Notes under the pieces: model-generated | What the model saw: only the letters and a program-made list of their open reading frames with translations | Told to the model about the DNA's origin: nothing | The model's database searches: none | Origin: Streptomyces sp. CB09001 | GTDB taxonomy: Bacteria > Actinomycetota > Actinomycetes > Streptomycetales > Streptomycetaceae | Assembly (NCBI RefSeq): GCF_003369795.1 | Contig: NZ_CP026730.1 | Coordinates: 5,323,001 to 5,387,000 of the forward strand | Length of the DNA: 64,000 nucleotides | Reading direction: 5' to 3' | Made by a program: the position numbers and the translations under genes | In this document: positions 51,311-59,803 of the stretch, piece after piece | Layout of the letters: each line of letters begins with the position of its first letter | How positions within the stretch are numbered: the first letter of the stretch is position 1

Positions 51311-52015
51311 TCAGCTGTTGCTGTTCGCTCCGCGACGGCGCAGGCCGAAGAAGACGGCGCCGCCACCGACGACGACCAGGGCCGCCGCGATACCGGCGAT
51401 CATGCCAGTGTTGGAGTTGGCACCGGTCTCGGCGAGGTTGGAGTCACCGGCCGCCGGGGACGGGGCGTTGTCGTTCGGCACGGCCGCCGGGGCGGTGCTC
51501 TCCGACTGCGACGGCGCGGGGGCCGACGTGGACGGCTCGGGCGCCGGAGACTCCGTCTCGTCGGACGGGGTCGAGGAGCTCTCCGACGGGGTCGGGGTCG
51601 GGGTGTCCTCGGTCTTGCACGGCGTCGACGGGGTGGTGACGTCCGGCTTGATGTCCTCGTCGACGTACCTGTCGGCCTTCACGTGGATGCGGTACGTCGT
51701 GTCCGGCTGCCAGTCCACGGGGAAGGAGACGGTGGTGCCCTCCTTGGAGCCCTTGACCGTCTGCTGGCCGACCTGCTTGTCGCCGTCCTTGAGGTAGACG
51801 GTGACAGTGGCCGGGATGCCGGCGGGGTCCACGTCGGTGACAGTGATGACACCGTTGTCGCCGTCGCACTGAGCCTCGGCGGTGAACTCGTTGATGTTGC
51901 AGGCGAGGGCGGAGCCGGAGGCGCTGAGCGCCAGGGCCGCGGAGGCGGCGACGACGCCGAGGGCGCGGACGCTACGGCGTGATGCCGTGCGGCTGATTAT
52001 GGACAGGACTGCCAC
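51311..52015 (-). CDS. Sortase-anchored surface protein (LAETG motif)
   Basis: A 234-residue secreted protein. Signal peptide (about 1-38, ending SGSALA before Cys) leads to a domain of about 95 residues with paired cysteines (CNINEF, AQCDGD and TPCKTED) and beta-rich sequence, followed by a Ser/Thr/Pro/Glu linker and the sorting signal LAETG, a hydrophobic helix (IAGIAAALVVVGGGAVFFGL) and RRRGANS. LAXTG signals are read by class E sortases, which anchor chaplins in Streptomyces. The domain is not one I recognise. The GTG start lies 91 bases behind a strong promoter. The preceding LOG gene is on the same strand. Confidence 0.85.
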   Translation of the reverse strand: MAVLSIISRTASRRSVRALGVVAASAALALSASGSALACNINEFTAEAQCDGDNGVITVTDVDPAGIPATVTVYLKDGDKQVGQQTVKGSKEGTTVSFPVDWQPDTTYRIHVKADRYVDEDIKPDVTTPSTPCKTEDTPTPTPSESSSTPSDETESPAPEPSTSAPAPSQSESTAPAAVPNDNAPSPAAGDSNLAETGANSNTGMIAGIAAALVVVGGGAVFFGLRRRGANSNS

Positions 52016-52105
52016 GTTTGTCCTTTACGGGAGCGCGAATGCGGGGGGTGGTGAGTGTGCCGACACTCGATGACGCGGCATCAGCACACCCATGAGCCTC
52101 ACTGG

Positions 52106-52133
52106 TCTATAAGCGGGGCGTAAGAAGTGTCAA
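52106..52133 (-). promoter_or_regulatory. Strong sigma-70-type promoter with overlapping inverted repeat
   Basis: On the minus strand TTGACA (52128-52133) and TATAGA (52106-52111) are separated by 16 bp. This is close to the E. coli consensus and unusual in Streptomyces. An inverted repeat TCAACGC/GCGTTGA (52130-52136 and 52152-52158) overlaps the -35 and may be an operator. It drives the LAETG protein gene. Confidence 0.75.
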
Positions 52134-52171
52134 CGCATATGCCGGACAGGGGCGTTGACTTTGCCGTCTTA

Positions 52172-53356
52172 TTAACCGCCGACACGTTTCAGTGCCTCGG
52201 GAGCCTCGTCGATCCGGCCAACCAGTGCGATTCGAGACTCCATCGCCCGGCCCTTCGCGAGCGAGCGCAGCAGTGGCCACGCCGGGAGGGTCTCGGTCCA
52301 GTGCTCCCGGTCCACGAGCACCATCGGCGTGGGTTCGCCGCGCGACTCGTAGTAGTTCGGCGTCGCGTTGTCGAAGATCTCCTGCAAGGTGCCGGCCGCG
52401 CCCGGCAGGAACACCACGCCCGCCGTGGAGCGGGCCAGCAGGCCGTCCTCGCGTGTGGCGTTGGCGAAGTACTTCGCGATGTGCGCGGCGAAGGCGTTGG
52501 GCGGCTCGTGGCCGTAGAACCAGGTCGGGATGCCGATCGAGGCGCCGCCGCCGGGCCAGCGCTCGCGCACCTCGAACGCGGACCGGGCCCAGTCGGCGGT
52601 CGACGGCGTGAACGACGGGACCTTGGCGAGCAGCGTCAGGGCGTCGTCCAGCATCCCGTCGTCGAACGGGGCGGCGTACGCGCCGAGGTTCGCCGCCTCC
52701 ATCGCGCCCGGCCCGCCGCCCGTGGCCACCGTGAGCCCGGCGCGGGCCAGTTCGCGGCCCAGGCGGGCGGCGCCCGCGTACTCCGCGGTGCCGCGGGCCA
52801 TCGCGTGGCCGCCCATGACGCCCACCACCCGGGTACCGGCGACGAGCTCGTCCAGCGCGTCCGACACGGCGTCGTCGTGGATCGCGCGGAGCATGGAGGC
52901 GAACACGTCACCGTCGGCCTTGGTCTGCTGGAACCAGTCGTAGGCGAGGGCGTCCGGTGTCACCCCGTAGTCCTCGTCGAGGCGCGCGTAGAGCTCGTCG
53001 GGGGAGTAGACGCTCCCCCGGTAGGGGTCGAAGGGCAGTCCCGGTATCGGCGGGAAGACCAGGGCGCCGGCGGCGCGCACCCTGGCGGCGGCGCCCGGGT
53101 CCATGGGGCAGCCGAGGAAGACGGCGCCCGTGGGATCGGCGGCGAGCAGGGCGTCCGTACGGTCCGTCAGGTCGACGGCCTGGACGCGGTGATGGGCGAG
53201 GGAGCCGGGCGTCGAGGCGACGCGGTCGAACTCGTCGAGGCTCTCGATCTCCCGGTCGTGGGAGGCGTGGTGGGACTGCAACTGTGACAGTGACGGTGAC
53301 CCGTGCGGTGACCGGGCCTTGCGCTGGGCGGGTGTCTGATCGGGTGTCGGATCCAC
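52172..53356 (-). CDS. LOG-family nucleotide-binding protein
   Basis: A 394-residue protein with a Rossmann-like LOG domain: VVGVMGGHAMARG, the phosphate loop ATGGGPGAMEAANLGAY and the C-terminal LPGAAGTLQEIFD, which resembles the catalytic PGGxGTxxE of cytokinin-riboside 5'-phosphate phosphoribohydrolases with Ala-Ala in place of Gly. The N-terminal 150 residues are a distinct domain with DPYRGSVYSPDELYARLDEDYGV. The start is the GTG at 53356. The replaced glycine means the activity needs a test. A TAA stop, rare in this GC context, ends it. Confidence 0.8.
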   Translation of the reverse strand: MDPTPDQTPAQRKARSPHGSPSLSQLQSHHASHDREIESLDEFDRVASTPGSLAHHRVQAVDLTDRTDALLAADPTGAVFLGCPMDPGAAARVRAAGALVFPPIPGLPFDPYRGSVYSPDELYARLDEDYGVTPDALAYDWFQQTKADGDVFASMLRAIHDDAVSDALDELVAGTRVVGVMGGHAMARGTAEYAGAARLGRELARAGLTVATGGGPGAMEAANLGAYAAPFDDGMLDDALTLLAKVPSFTPSTADWARSAFEVRERWPGGGASIGIPTWFYGHEPPNAFAAHIAKYFANATREDGLLARSTAGVVFLPGAAGTLQEIFDNATPNYYESRGEPTPMVLVDREHWTETLPAWPLLRSLAKGRAMESRIALVGRIDEAPEALKRVGG

Positions 53357-53382
53357 CCGCCCATGCTAGGCACGCGCCCGGA

Positions 53383-53790
53383 TCAGCCCTGAACCGCTGC
53401 CGGGTCCATCCACACGACCTCGAAGGTGTGGCCGTCGACGTCGTCGAAGGCCCGGCCGTACATGAAGCCGTGGTCCTGGGTCTCGCCGGAGACCGCGCCA
53501 CCGGCCGCGACCGCCTTCTCCACCAGCTCGTCGACCTTCTCGCGGCTCTCGGCGCTCAGCGCGATCAGCACCTCGCTGGACTTCGCCGAGTCGGCGATCT
53601 CCTTCTTCGTGAACTCGCGGTACTTCTGCGGGGTGTGCACCATCACGACGATGGTGTCGCTCACCGGGAACGAGGCGGTGCTCTCGTCGCTGAACTGGGC
53701 GTTGATCTGCCATCCCAGCCCGGCGAAGAACTTCTTGGAGGCGTCGAGATCGTTGGTGGCCAGGTTCACGAAGATCATCTGCTGGTACAT
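53383..53790 (-). CDS. VOC-family (glyoxalase/bleomycin resistance-like) protein
   Basis: A 135-residue protein with two beta-alpha-beta-beta-beta units, like glyoxalase I and dioxygenase domains. MYQQMIFVNLATNDLDASKKFFAGLG starts it and GRAFDDVDGHTFEVVWMD ends it, with the metal-binding Glu and His. I recognise it as similar to lactoylglutathione-lyase-like proteins that are often uncharacterised. It ends 26 bases before the LOG gene start on the same strand. Confidence 0.85.
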   Translation of the reverse strand: MYQQMIFVNLATNDLDASKKFFAGLGWQINAQFSDESTASFPVSDTIVVMVHTPQKYREFTKKEIADSAKSSEVLIALSAESREKVDELVEKAVAAGGAVSGETQDHGFMYGRAFDDVDGHTFEVVWMDPAAVQG

Positions 53791-53925
53791 GGGGGCCTCT
53801 CCCGTCGGTGCGCCGCTGCCGGAGCGCGGTGCGTGTGCCGTGCCGTGCCGTTCGAAGGGGTAGACGGGAGCCGGCCCCGGAACTCATCGCCGGTGCGCGG
53901 ACTTTCTCGAAAAGGTCTCCGCCGG

Positions 53926-55347
53926 TCAGTGGTCCAGCGGCAGCGCCGCCAGCACCGCGACGACCAGGACGAGTGGACCGAACAGGACGAGCAGGGCGGC
54001 GGCGCGTACCGCGGCGGCGGCGCGCAGGGTCGCCGGGGGCGCGCCGAGTCGCAGCAGGGCGTCCGTGGTGTCGGCACGGGCGTGCCTGGCCTCCACGGCC
54101 GCGGTGAGCAGGGTGGCCACCGTGCAGCCCGCGACCAGGAGGGCGCCCAGGGCACTGAGCGGGCCGAAGGCCGGTCCGTCGCCGTCGTACACCGTCGTGG
54201 TCACGTAGGCCGCGGCGGCGACGGCGGTCACGACGCCGAGGGGGCGGCCGACGCGCTGCGACTCCTCCATGAGGACGCGGCCGGCCAGGAGACGCAGGGC
54301 GCCGGGCCGGGCCGCCTGGAGCAGGCGGCCGCACAGGTGGGTGAGGCCCGGCCCGGCCAGGGCGAGGCCCAGGGCGGTGAGCGCCCAGCCGATCAGGACG
54401 CCGGCGGAGGGGGCGGTGCCGGGGGCGGGGGCGCCGGCCGCGTTGCCGGTGTAGGTCTCGACGGTGAGGCCGGCGGTGAGGACGGCGATGCCCCAGGGGA
54501 GGGCGGTGGTGTTCTGGGGGCGGGGGGCCGGCTCGGGCTGTGCGTCGGGGGAGGTGTCCGGTGTCTGCGGGGTGGCGTCCGCCGATGGCGAGGGGTGGGC
54601 ATCACTTGCCTGCCTTCGCAGGGTGCCGCCTGCGCCCACCCTCTCCCACTCTTCGCTTCGCTCGACGATCGAGGGGACCCCCACCGCCCCAGCGGCACGA
54701 CTGCCCGCAGCACCGGCTGCAGCGGTGCGGGCGCCGAAGCGGCCGTAGGCGCCGAAGGTCTCGCGGGCCTTGCCCCAGCCGTACGCGCCGAAGCGGCCGT
54801 AACCGCGGGGGGCGGTCGCCGCGGCGGGCCGGGGATCGCGGGGCCGCAGCGTGTGGGCGACCGCGGCCGAGGCGAGGGCGGGTACCAGGACCAGCAGGGT
54901 CAGGACGGCCGGGGCGGGGAGGGACTGGCCGACGGCCAGGGCGTCGGCCGCCACGCGGTCGGAGGGCGGGCGCCCGGTCAGGCCGCCGCGCAGGTACAGG
55001 AAGGCGAGCAGGGCCGCCGCCGACCCGAGCGCGGCGGACAGGGCCGTGGTCGTCGCCGAGACGGCCATCAGCCGCCCCGGCCCCAGGCCGATCGCCGACA
55101 GTCCCGAGCGGGGCCGCGTCCCGGGATCGGTGCGGGCCACGGCGACCGCGAGGTACACCGCGGCGGCCAGCGGCGCCGCGCACCAGGCCAGGCGGAGGGC
55201 GGAGGCACCGGGCGTGCCGGGGTGGCTCAGCGCGTGGCCGAGGGCGCACAGCAGCAGGAAGCCCGTGCCCGCCGAGGCCACCGCGACCAGCAGTCGGCGC
55301 AGGTGGACGGCGAGGTGGGCGCTGCGGGTCAGGCGGAGAGCGAGCAC
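53926..55347 (-). CDS. ABC transporter permease-like membrane protein with inserted segment
   Basis: A 473-residue protein, about ten hydrophobic segments, resembling FtsX/antibiotic-exporter permeases but without a clean MacB periplasmic domain. Segments are HLRRLLVAVASAGTGFLLLCALG, ALRLAWCAAPLAAAVYLAVAVA and the C-terminal VRAAALLVLFGPLVLVVAVLAALP. Between about residues 188 and 275 it has a low-complexity, YGRFGAYG-repeat and SEEWERVGAGGTLRRQ region that corresponds to the hairpin-rich insertion at 54593-54690. It starts at the GTG 55347, overlapping the ATPase stop by 19 bases; so the two form one transport unit. Confidence 0.75.
   Translation of the reverse strand: MLALRLTRSAHLAVHLRRLLVAVASAGTGFLLLCALGHALSHPGTPGASALRLAWCAAPLAAAVYLAVAVARTDPGTRPRSGLSAIGLGPGRLMAVSATTTALSAALGSAAALLAFLYLRGGLTGRPPSDRVAADALAVGQSLPAPAVLTLLVLVPALASAAVAHTLRPRDPRPAAATAPRGYGRFGAYGWGKARETFGAYGRFGARTAAAGAAGSRAAGAVGVPSIVERSEEWERVGAGGTLRRQASDAHPSPSADATPQTPDTSPDAQPEPAPRPQNTTALPWGIAVLTAGLTVETYTGNAAGAPAPGTAPSAGVLIGWALTALGLALAGPGLTHLCGRLLQAARPGALRLLAGRVLMEESQRVGRPLGVVTAVAAAAYVTTTVYDGDGPAFGPLSALGALLVAGCTVATLLTAAVEARHARADTTDALLRLGAPPATLRAAAAVRAAALLVLFGPLVLVVAVLAALPLDH
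54593..54690 (-). repeat. Hairpin-rich, repeat-like insertion inside the permease gene
   Basis: GGGTGGGC (54593-54600) and its complement (54634-54641) enclose a smaller CCTGC-CTTC-GCAGG hairpin, followed by CTCTCCCACTCTTCGC and CTCGACGATCGAG. The composition resembles small dispersed palindromic sequences in Streptomyces genomes. It is read in frame, adding about 35 residues. Confidence 0.5.
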
Positions 55348-56105
55348 GCCGCCCGGCCTTCCGTTCCGGGAGTCCCGGTGGCACCCGTTGCCACCGTGGT
55401 CTCGGCGAGCGGCGGCAGGTGCACGGTCCGCACCCGTCGTCCGTCCAGGAGTGCCACCGTGCGGTCCGCCAGGGCGGCGGTCTGCGCGTCGTGCGTGGCG
55501 AGCAGGACGGTGATGCCGTGCGAGCGGGCCGCCGTGGTGAGCGTCCGCAGGACGTGGGCGCGGTCGGCGCGGTGCAGGGGGGCCGTCGGCTCGTCGGCGA
55601 AGAGCACCGCCGGGGTGACGGCGAGAGCGCGGGCGATGCAGACGCGCTGCCGCTCGGCCTGCTGGAGTTCGTGCGGGCGCCTGCGCGCCGTGCCGCCGAC
55701 GTCGAGGCGGTCCAGCCACTCCAGGGCGGCGGTCTTGGCCCGGCGCCGGCCGGTGCCGCGCAGCATGAGGGGGAGCGCGGCGTTCTCCCAGGCGTTGAGC
55801 TCCGGGACGAGCGCCGGGGCGGGGTCGATCCAGCCGAAGCGGTCGCGGCGCAGCCGTTCGCGGCCGAGGGGCCCCATGGTGTGCACCGGCACGCTGTTGA
55901 ACCACACCTCGCCGTCCTGCGGCTTGACCAGTCCGGACAGGCACCGCAGCAGGGTGGTCTTGCCGCTGCCGCGCGGGCCGCTCACGGCGAGGATCTCGCC
56001 CTCGCGCACGCCGAGCGACACTCCTTGCAGCGCGGGGGAGCCGTCGTGGTGCTGGAAGTGCAGGGCACGGGCCCAGAGCACGTCGTTGTCCGGCGGGGCC
56101 TCCAT
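55329..56105 (-). CDS. ABC transporter ATP-binding protein with degenerate signature
   Basis: A 258-residue ATPase of the macrolide/lipoprotein-exporter group. Walker A SGPRGSGKTTLLR at about 42, Walker B AVLFADEPTAPL, and H-loop ATHDAQTAALA are intact, but the signature, normally LSGGQ, is LQQAE in HELQQAERQR. It ends at 55329, overlapping the permease start by 19 bases. The start ATG at 56105 has an ACCGAGGTG site upstream. The degenerate signature could lower turnover. The substrate is unknown. Confidence 0.85.
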   Translation of the reverse strand: MEAPPDNDVLWARALHFQHHDGSPALQGVSLGVREGEILAVSGPRGSGKTTLLRCLSGLVKPQDGEVWFNSVPVHTMGPLGRERLRRDRFGWIDPAPALVPELNAWENAALPLMLRGTGRRRAKTAALEWLDRLDVGGTARRRPHELQQAERQRVCIARALAVTPAVLFADEPTAPLHRADRAHVLRTLTTAARSHGITVLLATHDAQTAALADRTVALLDGRRVRTVHLPPLAETTVATGATGTPGTEGRAACSLSA

Positions 56106-56229
56106 GGGCGTACACCTCGGTTCTGATCCGTATTTCCCCGGTCATGTCCCCCTTCCGGGGGAACGAAGGCGGGGCCGATCGGTCACTGGGCACCGTAAGG
56201 AGTCGCCGCGGAGGAAGCCGGACAGCACG

Positions 56230-56275
56230 CGGCCCCGGGCCGCCGTTCTCACTCGAACGGACCGCTCCGGGGCCG
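56230..56275 (-). terminator. Terminator after the aminotransferase
   Basis: A large stem: outer arms 56230-56238 and 56267-56275, inner arms 56243-56248 and 56255-56260. It lies just downstream of the aminotransferase stop on the minus strand. A second short C5/G5 hairpin at 56148-56161 precedes the ABC ATPase. Confidence 0.75.
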
Positions 56276-56307
56276 GTGATGATCACCTCAGCGGATGATC
56301 GGGACGA

Positions 56308-57681
56308 TCAGAGCTTCGTCCACGCCTCCGTCAGCGTGGCCCGCAGGATCTGCTCGATCTCGTCGAAGGTCTCCTGGTTGGAGATCAGCGGCGGGGCGAG
56401 CTGGATGACCGGGTCGCCGCGGTCGTCGGCCCGGCAGTACAGGCCGTTCTCGAAGAGCTTCTTGGAGAGGAAGCCGTACAGGACCCGCTCGGTCTCCTCC
56501 TCGTCGAAGGACTCCTTGGTGGCCTTGTCCTTGACCAGCTCGATGCCGTAGAAGAAGCCGTTGCCGCGGACGTCGCCGACGATCGGCAGGTCGTGCAGCT
56601 TCTCCAGGGTGGCGCGGAAGGCGCCCTCGTTGTCCAGCACGTGCTGGTTGAGGCCCTCGCGCTCGAACAGGTCGAGGTTGGCGATGCCGACCGCGGCGGA
56701 GACCGGGTGGCCGCCGAAGGTGTAGCCGTGCAGGAAGGTGTTGTCGCCCTTGTAGAACGGCTCGGCCAGGCGGTCGGAGATGACGCACGCGCCGATCGGG
56801 GAGTAGCCCGAGGTCATGCCCTTGGCGCAGGTGATCATGTCCGGGACGTAGCCGAACTTGTCGCAGGCGAAGGTCGTGCCGAGGCGGCCGAAGGCGCAGA
56901 TGACCTCGTCCGAGACGAGCAGCACGTCGTACTGGTCGCAGATCTCGCGCACCCGCTGGAAGTAGCCGGGCGGGGGCGGGAAGCAGCCGCCGGCGTTCTG
57001 CACGGGCTCCAGGAAGACCGCGGCGACCGTGTCCGGGCCCTCGAAGAGGATCTGCTGCTCGATCTGGTCGGCGGCCCAGCGGCCGAAGGCCTCGGGGTCG
57101 TCGCCGAAGAGCGGGGCGCGGTAGATGTTGGTGTTCGGCACCTTGTGCGCGCCGGGGACCAGCGGCTCGAAGGGGGCCTTGAGGGCCGGCAGGCCGGTGA
57201 TGGACAGGGCGCCCTGCGGGGTGCCGTGGTAGGCCACCGCGCGGGAGATCACCTTGTACTTGGTGGGCTTGCCGGTCAGCTTGAAGTACTGCTTGGCGAG
57301 CTTCCAGGCGGTCTCGACCGCCTCGCCGCCGCCGGTGGTGAAGAAGACCTTGTTGAGGTCGCCGGGGGCCTCGTTCGCCAGGCGCTCGGCCAGCTCGACG
57401 GCCTTGGGGTGGGCGTAGGACCAGACCGGGAAGAAGGCGAGCTCCTGCGCCTGCTTCGAGGCGGTCTCCGCGAGCTCCTGGCGGCCGTGTCCGGCCTGGA
57501 CCACGAACAGGCCGGCGAGACCGTCGAGGTAGCGCCTGCCCTTGTCGTCGTAGATGTGGGTGCCCTCACCGCGGACGATGGTGGGGACGGGGGCGTTCTC
57601 GTACGACGACATGCGGGTGAAGTGCATCCACAGGTGGTCGTACGCGGCCTTGCTGAGGTCCTTGGGGCTGTCGGTGCTCAC
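56308..57681 (-). CDS. Class III aminotransferase (putrescine/omega-amino acid type)
   Basis: A 457-residue PLP enzyme, probably transferring an amino group from putrescine, cadaverine or another omega-amine to pyruvate or 2-oxoglutarate. Lys287 in CAKGMTSGYSPIGA forms the Schiff base and Asp258 in LLVSDEVICAFGR binds the pyridine nitrogen. The N-terminal HLWMHFTRMSSYENA is the typical start of this subgroup. The GTG at 57681 is two bases after the Lrp/AsnC stop; the two form an operon and face the dehydrogenase gene. In S. coelicolor the homologous cluster is linked to polyamine use. Substrate preference is inference. Confidence 0.9.
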   Translation of the reverse strand: MSTDSPKDLSKAAYDHLWMHFTRMSSYENAPVPTIVRGEGTHIYDDKGRRYLDGLAGLFVVQAGHGRQELAETASKQAQELAFFPVWSYAHPKAVELAERLANEAPGDLNKVFFTTGGGEAVETAWKLAKQYFKLTGKPTKYKVISRAVAYHGTPQGALSITGLPALKAPFEPLVPGAHKVPNTNIYRAPLFGDDPEAFGRWAADQIEQQILFEGPDTVAAVFLEPVQNAGGCFPPPPGYFQRVREICDQYDVLLVSDEVICAFGRLGTTFACDKFGYVPDMITCAKGMTSGYSPIGACVISDRLAEPFYKGDNTFLHGYTFGGHPVSAAVGIANLDLFEREGLNQHVLDNEGAFRATLEKLHDLPIVGDVRGNGFFYGIELVKDKATKESFDEEETERVLYGFLSKKLFENGLYCRADDRGDPVIQLAPPLISNQETFDEIEQILRATLTEAWTKL

Positions 57682-57683
57682 GA

Positions 57684-58199
57684 TTATCGGGTTCCCCACA
57701 TATAGGTCTGCTTCTTGAGCTTGAGGTAGACGAAGCTCTCGGTGGAGCGCACGCCGGGGACGGCCCGGATGCGTCGGTTGATGACCTCCAGGAGGTGGTC
57801 GTCGTCCTCGCAGACGACCTCCACCATCAGGTCGAAGGAGCCCGCGGTCATCACCACGTACTCGCACTCGGACATGGCCGACAGCGCCTCGGCCACCGAC
57901 TCCACGTCGCCCTCGACGTTGACGCCGACCATCGCCTGGCGCCGGAAGCCCACCGTGAGCGGGTCCGTGACGGCGACGATCTGCATCACGCCCTGGTCGA
58001 GCAGCTTCTGGACGCGCTGGCGCACGGCCGCCTCCGACAGGCCCACGGCCTTGCCGATGGCGGCGTACGGCCGGCGGCCGTCCTCCTGGAGCTGCTCGAT
58101 GATGGCGAGGGAGACGGCGTCCAACTGGGGACCGCCGTTCCGGGACTCGCGGGAGTCCTTCTGGTCTGCGCTTCGACTGGCCACGGCTTCACTGTGCAC
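57684..58199 (-). CDS. Lrp/AsnC-family transcriptional regulator
   Basis: A 171-residue regulator: helix-turn-helix DAVSLAIIEQLQEDGRRPYAAIG and GLSEAAVRQRVQKLLDQGV, then the RAM domain (MVGVNVEGDVESVAEALS, CEYVVMTAGSFDLMVEVVCED). It probably controls the adjacent aminotransferase and the divergent dehydrogenase in response to an amine or amino acid. The start is placed at the GTG giving MHSEAVASR; a second GTG five codons later is also plausible. The divergent gap (58200-58363) is AT-rich with imperfect Lrp-like inverted repeats. Confidence 0.88.
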   Translation of the reverse strand: MHSEAVASRSADQKDSRESRNGGPQLDAVSLAIIEQLQEDGRRPYAAIGKAVGLSEAAVRQRVQKLLDQGVMQIVAVTDPLTVGFRRQAMVGVNVEGDVESVAEALSAMSECEYVVMTAGSFDLMVEVVCEDDDHLLEVINRRIRAVPGVRSTESFVYLKLKKQTYMWGTR

Positions 58200-58294
58200 G
58201 ACGTATCGACAGTTTCGCAAGGTCGTATCAATGAAATTCGTTGTTTGACTCGCTTCAATCTGCGGATATCGCAACCCTGAGGGTGGTGGGGGTG

Positions 58295-58322
58295 TTGAAA
58301 ACGTCGGGACTCCGTCTAGGGT
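58295..58322 (+). promoter_or_regulatory. Promoter of the aldehyde dehydrogenase gene
   Basis: TTGAAA (58295-58300), a 16-bp spacer and TAGGGT (58317-58322), close to the Streptomyces consensus, 42 bases before the dehydrogenase start. Confidence 0.7.
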
Positions 58323-58363
58323 GGGTGTCTCAGTCACTGGACACCGAACTTGGAGGGCCGGCA

Positions 58364-59803
58364 GTGAGCACCGAGCTGCGTCGTCTGCGCAATTACATCG
58401 ACGGTGAGTTCCGGGACGCCGCCGACGGACGGACCACGGACGTGGTCAACCCCGCCACGGGCGAGGCGTACGCGACCGCCCCCCTGTCCGGGCAGGCGGA
58501 CGTGGACGCCGCCATGACGGCCGCCGCGGCGGCCTTCCCGGCCTGGCGGGACCTGGTCCCGGCCGAGCGGCAGAAGGCCCTGCTGAAGATCGCGGACGCG
58601 TTCGAGGAGCGGGCCGAGGAGCTGATCGCGGCCGAGGTGGAGAACACCGGCAAGCCGATCGGGCTGACCCGCTCCGAGGAGATCCCGCCGATGGTGGACC
58701 AGATCCGCTTCTTCGCGGGCGCGGCGCGGATGCTGGAGGGCCGCGGCGCCGGCGAGTACATGGAGGGGCTGACCTCCTTCGTGCGCCGCGAGCCCATCGG
58801 CGTCTGCGCGCAGGTCGCGCCGTGGAACTACCCGATGATGATGGCCGTGTGGAAGTTCGCCCCGGCCCTCGCCGCGGGCAACACGGTCGTCCTCAAGCCC
58901 TCGGACACCACCCCCGCCTCCACGGCCCTGATGGCCGACATCATCGGCTCGATCGTGCCCAAGGGCGTCTTCAACGTCGTCTGCGGCGACCGCGACACCG
59001 GCCGCCTGATGGTCGAGCACGAGACCCCGGCGATGGCCTCGATCACCGGCTCGGTGCGGGCCGGCATGTCGGTCGCCGAGTCGGCGTCGAAGGACCTCAA
59101 GCGGGTCCACCTGGAGCTGGGCGGCAAGGCCCCTGTCGTGGTCTTCGAGGACACCGACATCCCCAAGGCCGTCGGGGGCATCTCGGAGGCGGGCTACTTC
59201 AACGCCGGGCAGGACTGCACGGCGGCCACCCGTGTGCTGGTCCACGAGTCGATCCACGACGAGTTCGTCAGCGCGCTCGCCAAGGCCGCGTCCGAGATCA
59301 AGACCGGACAGCCGGACGACGAGGACGTGCTCTACGGCCCGCTCAACAACCCCAACCAGCTCAAGCAGGTCTCCGGGTTCATCGAGCGCCTGCCCGCCCA
59401 CGCCAAGGTCGAGGCGGGCGGTCACCGGGTCGGCGACAAGGGCTACTTCTACGCCCCGACGGTCGTCTCCGGCCTCAAGCAGGACGACGAGATCATCCAG
59501 CAGGAGGTCTTCGGCCCGGTCATCACCGTCCAGTCCTTCCGCGACGAGGACCAGGCCGTCGAGTGGGCCAACGGCGTGGAGTACGCGCTCGCCTCCTCGG
59601 TGTGGACCAAGGACCACGGCCGCGCGATGCGGATGTCCAAGAAGCTGGACTTCGGCTGCGTGTGGATCAACACCCACATCCCGCTGGTCGCCGAGATGCC
59701 GCACGGCGGCTTCAAGAAGTCCGGTTACGGCAAGGACCTGTCGGGCTACGGCTTCGACGACTACACGCGGATCAAGCACGTGATGACGTCGCTGGACATG
59801 TGA
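58364..59803 (+). CDS. Aldehyde dehydrogenase (4-aminobutyraldehyde type)
   Basis: A 479-residue NAD-dependent dehydrogenase that should oxidise 4-aminobutyraldehyde or its gamma-glutamyl form to GABA. Catalytic Cys285 (NAGQDCTAATR) and Glu251 (LELGGKAP) are present, with the coenzyme loop SITGSVRAG and the YGKDLSGYGFDDYT end typical of PatD/PuuC. GTG start at 58364 with TTGGAGGG upstream. It is divergent from the Lrp-aminotransferase operon, which makes the aldehyde. A tandem array begins at its stop codon. Confidence 0.92.
   Translation: MSTELRRLRNYIDGEFRDAADGRTTDVVNPATGEAYATAPLSGQADVDAAMTAAAAAFPAWRDLVPAERQKALLKIADAFEERAEELIAAEVENTGKPIGLTRSEEIPPMVDQIRFFAGAARMLEGRGAGEYMEGLTSFVRREPIGVCAQVAPWNYPMMMAVWKFAPALAAGNTVVLKPSDTTPASTALMADIIGSIVPKGVFNVVCGDRDTGRLMVEHETPAMASITGSVRAGMSVAESASKDLKRVHLELGGKAPVVVFEDTDIPKAVGGISEAGYFNAGQDCTAATRVLVHESIHDEFVSALAKAASEIKTGQPDDEDVLYGPLNNPNQLKQVSGFIERLPAHAKVEAGGHRVGDKGYFYAPTVVSGLKQDDEIIQQEVFGPVITVQSFRDEDQAVEWANGVEYALASSVWTKDHGRAMRMSKKLDFGCVWINTHIPLVAEMPHGGFKKSGYGKDLSGYGFDDYTRIKHVMTSLDM

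Noticed and set aside
52957..56298. Plus-strand frame of 1113 codons over LOG, VOC and ABC genes
   Set aside because: The minus-strand genes have clear motifs (Walker A, VOC, LOG), while this frame has Arg/Gly/Ser low complexity only.
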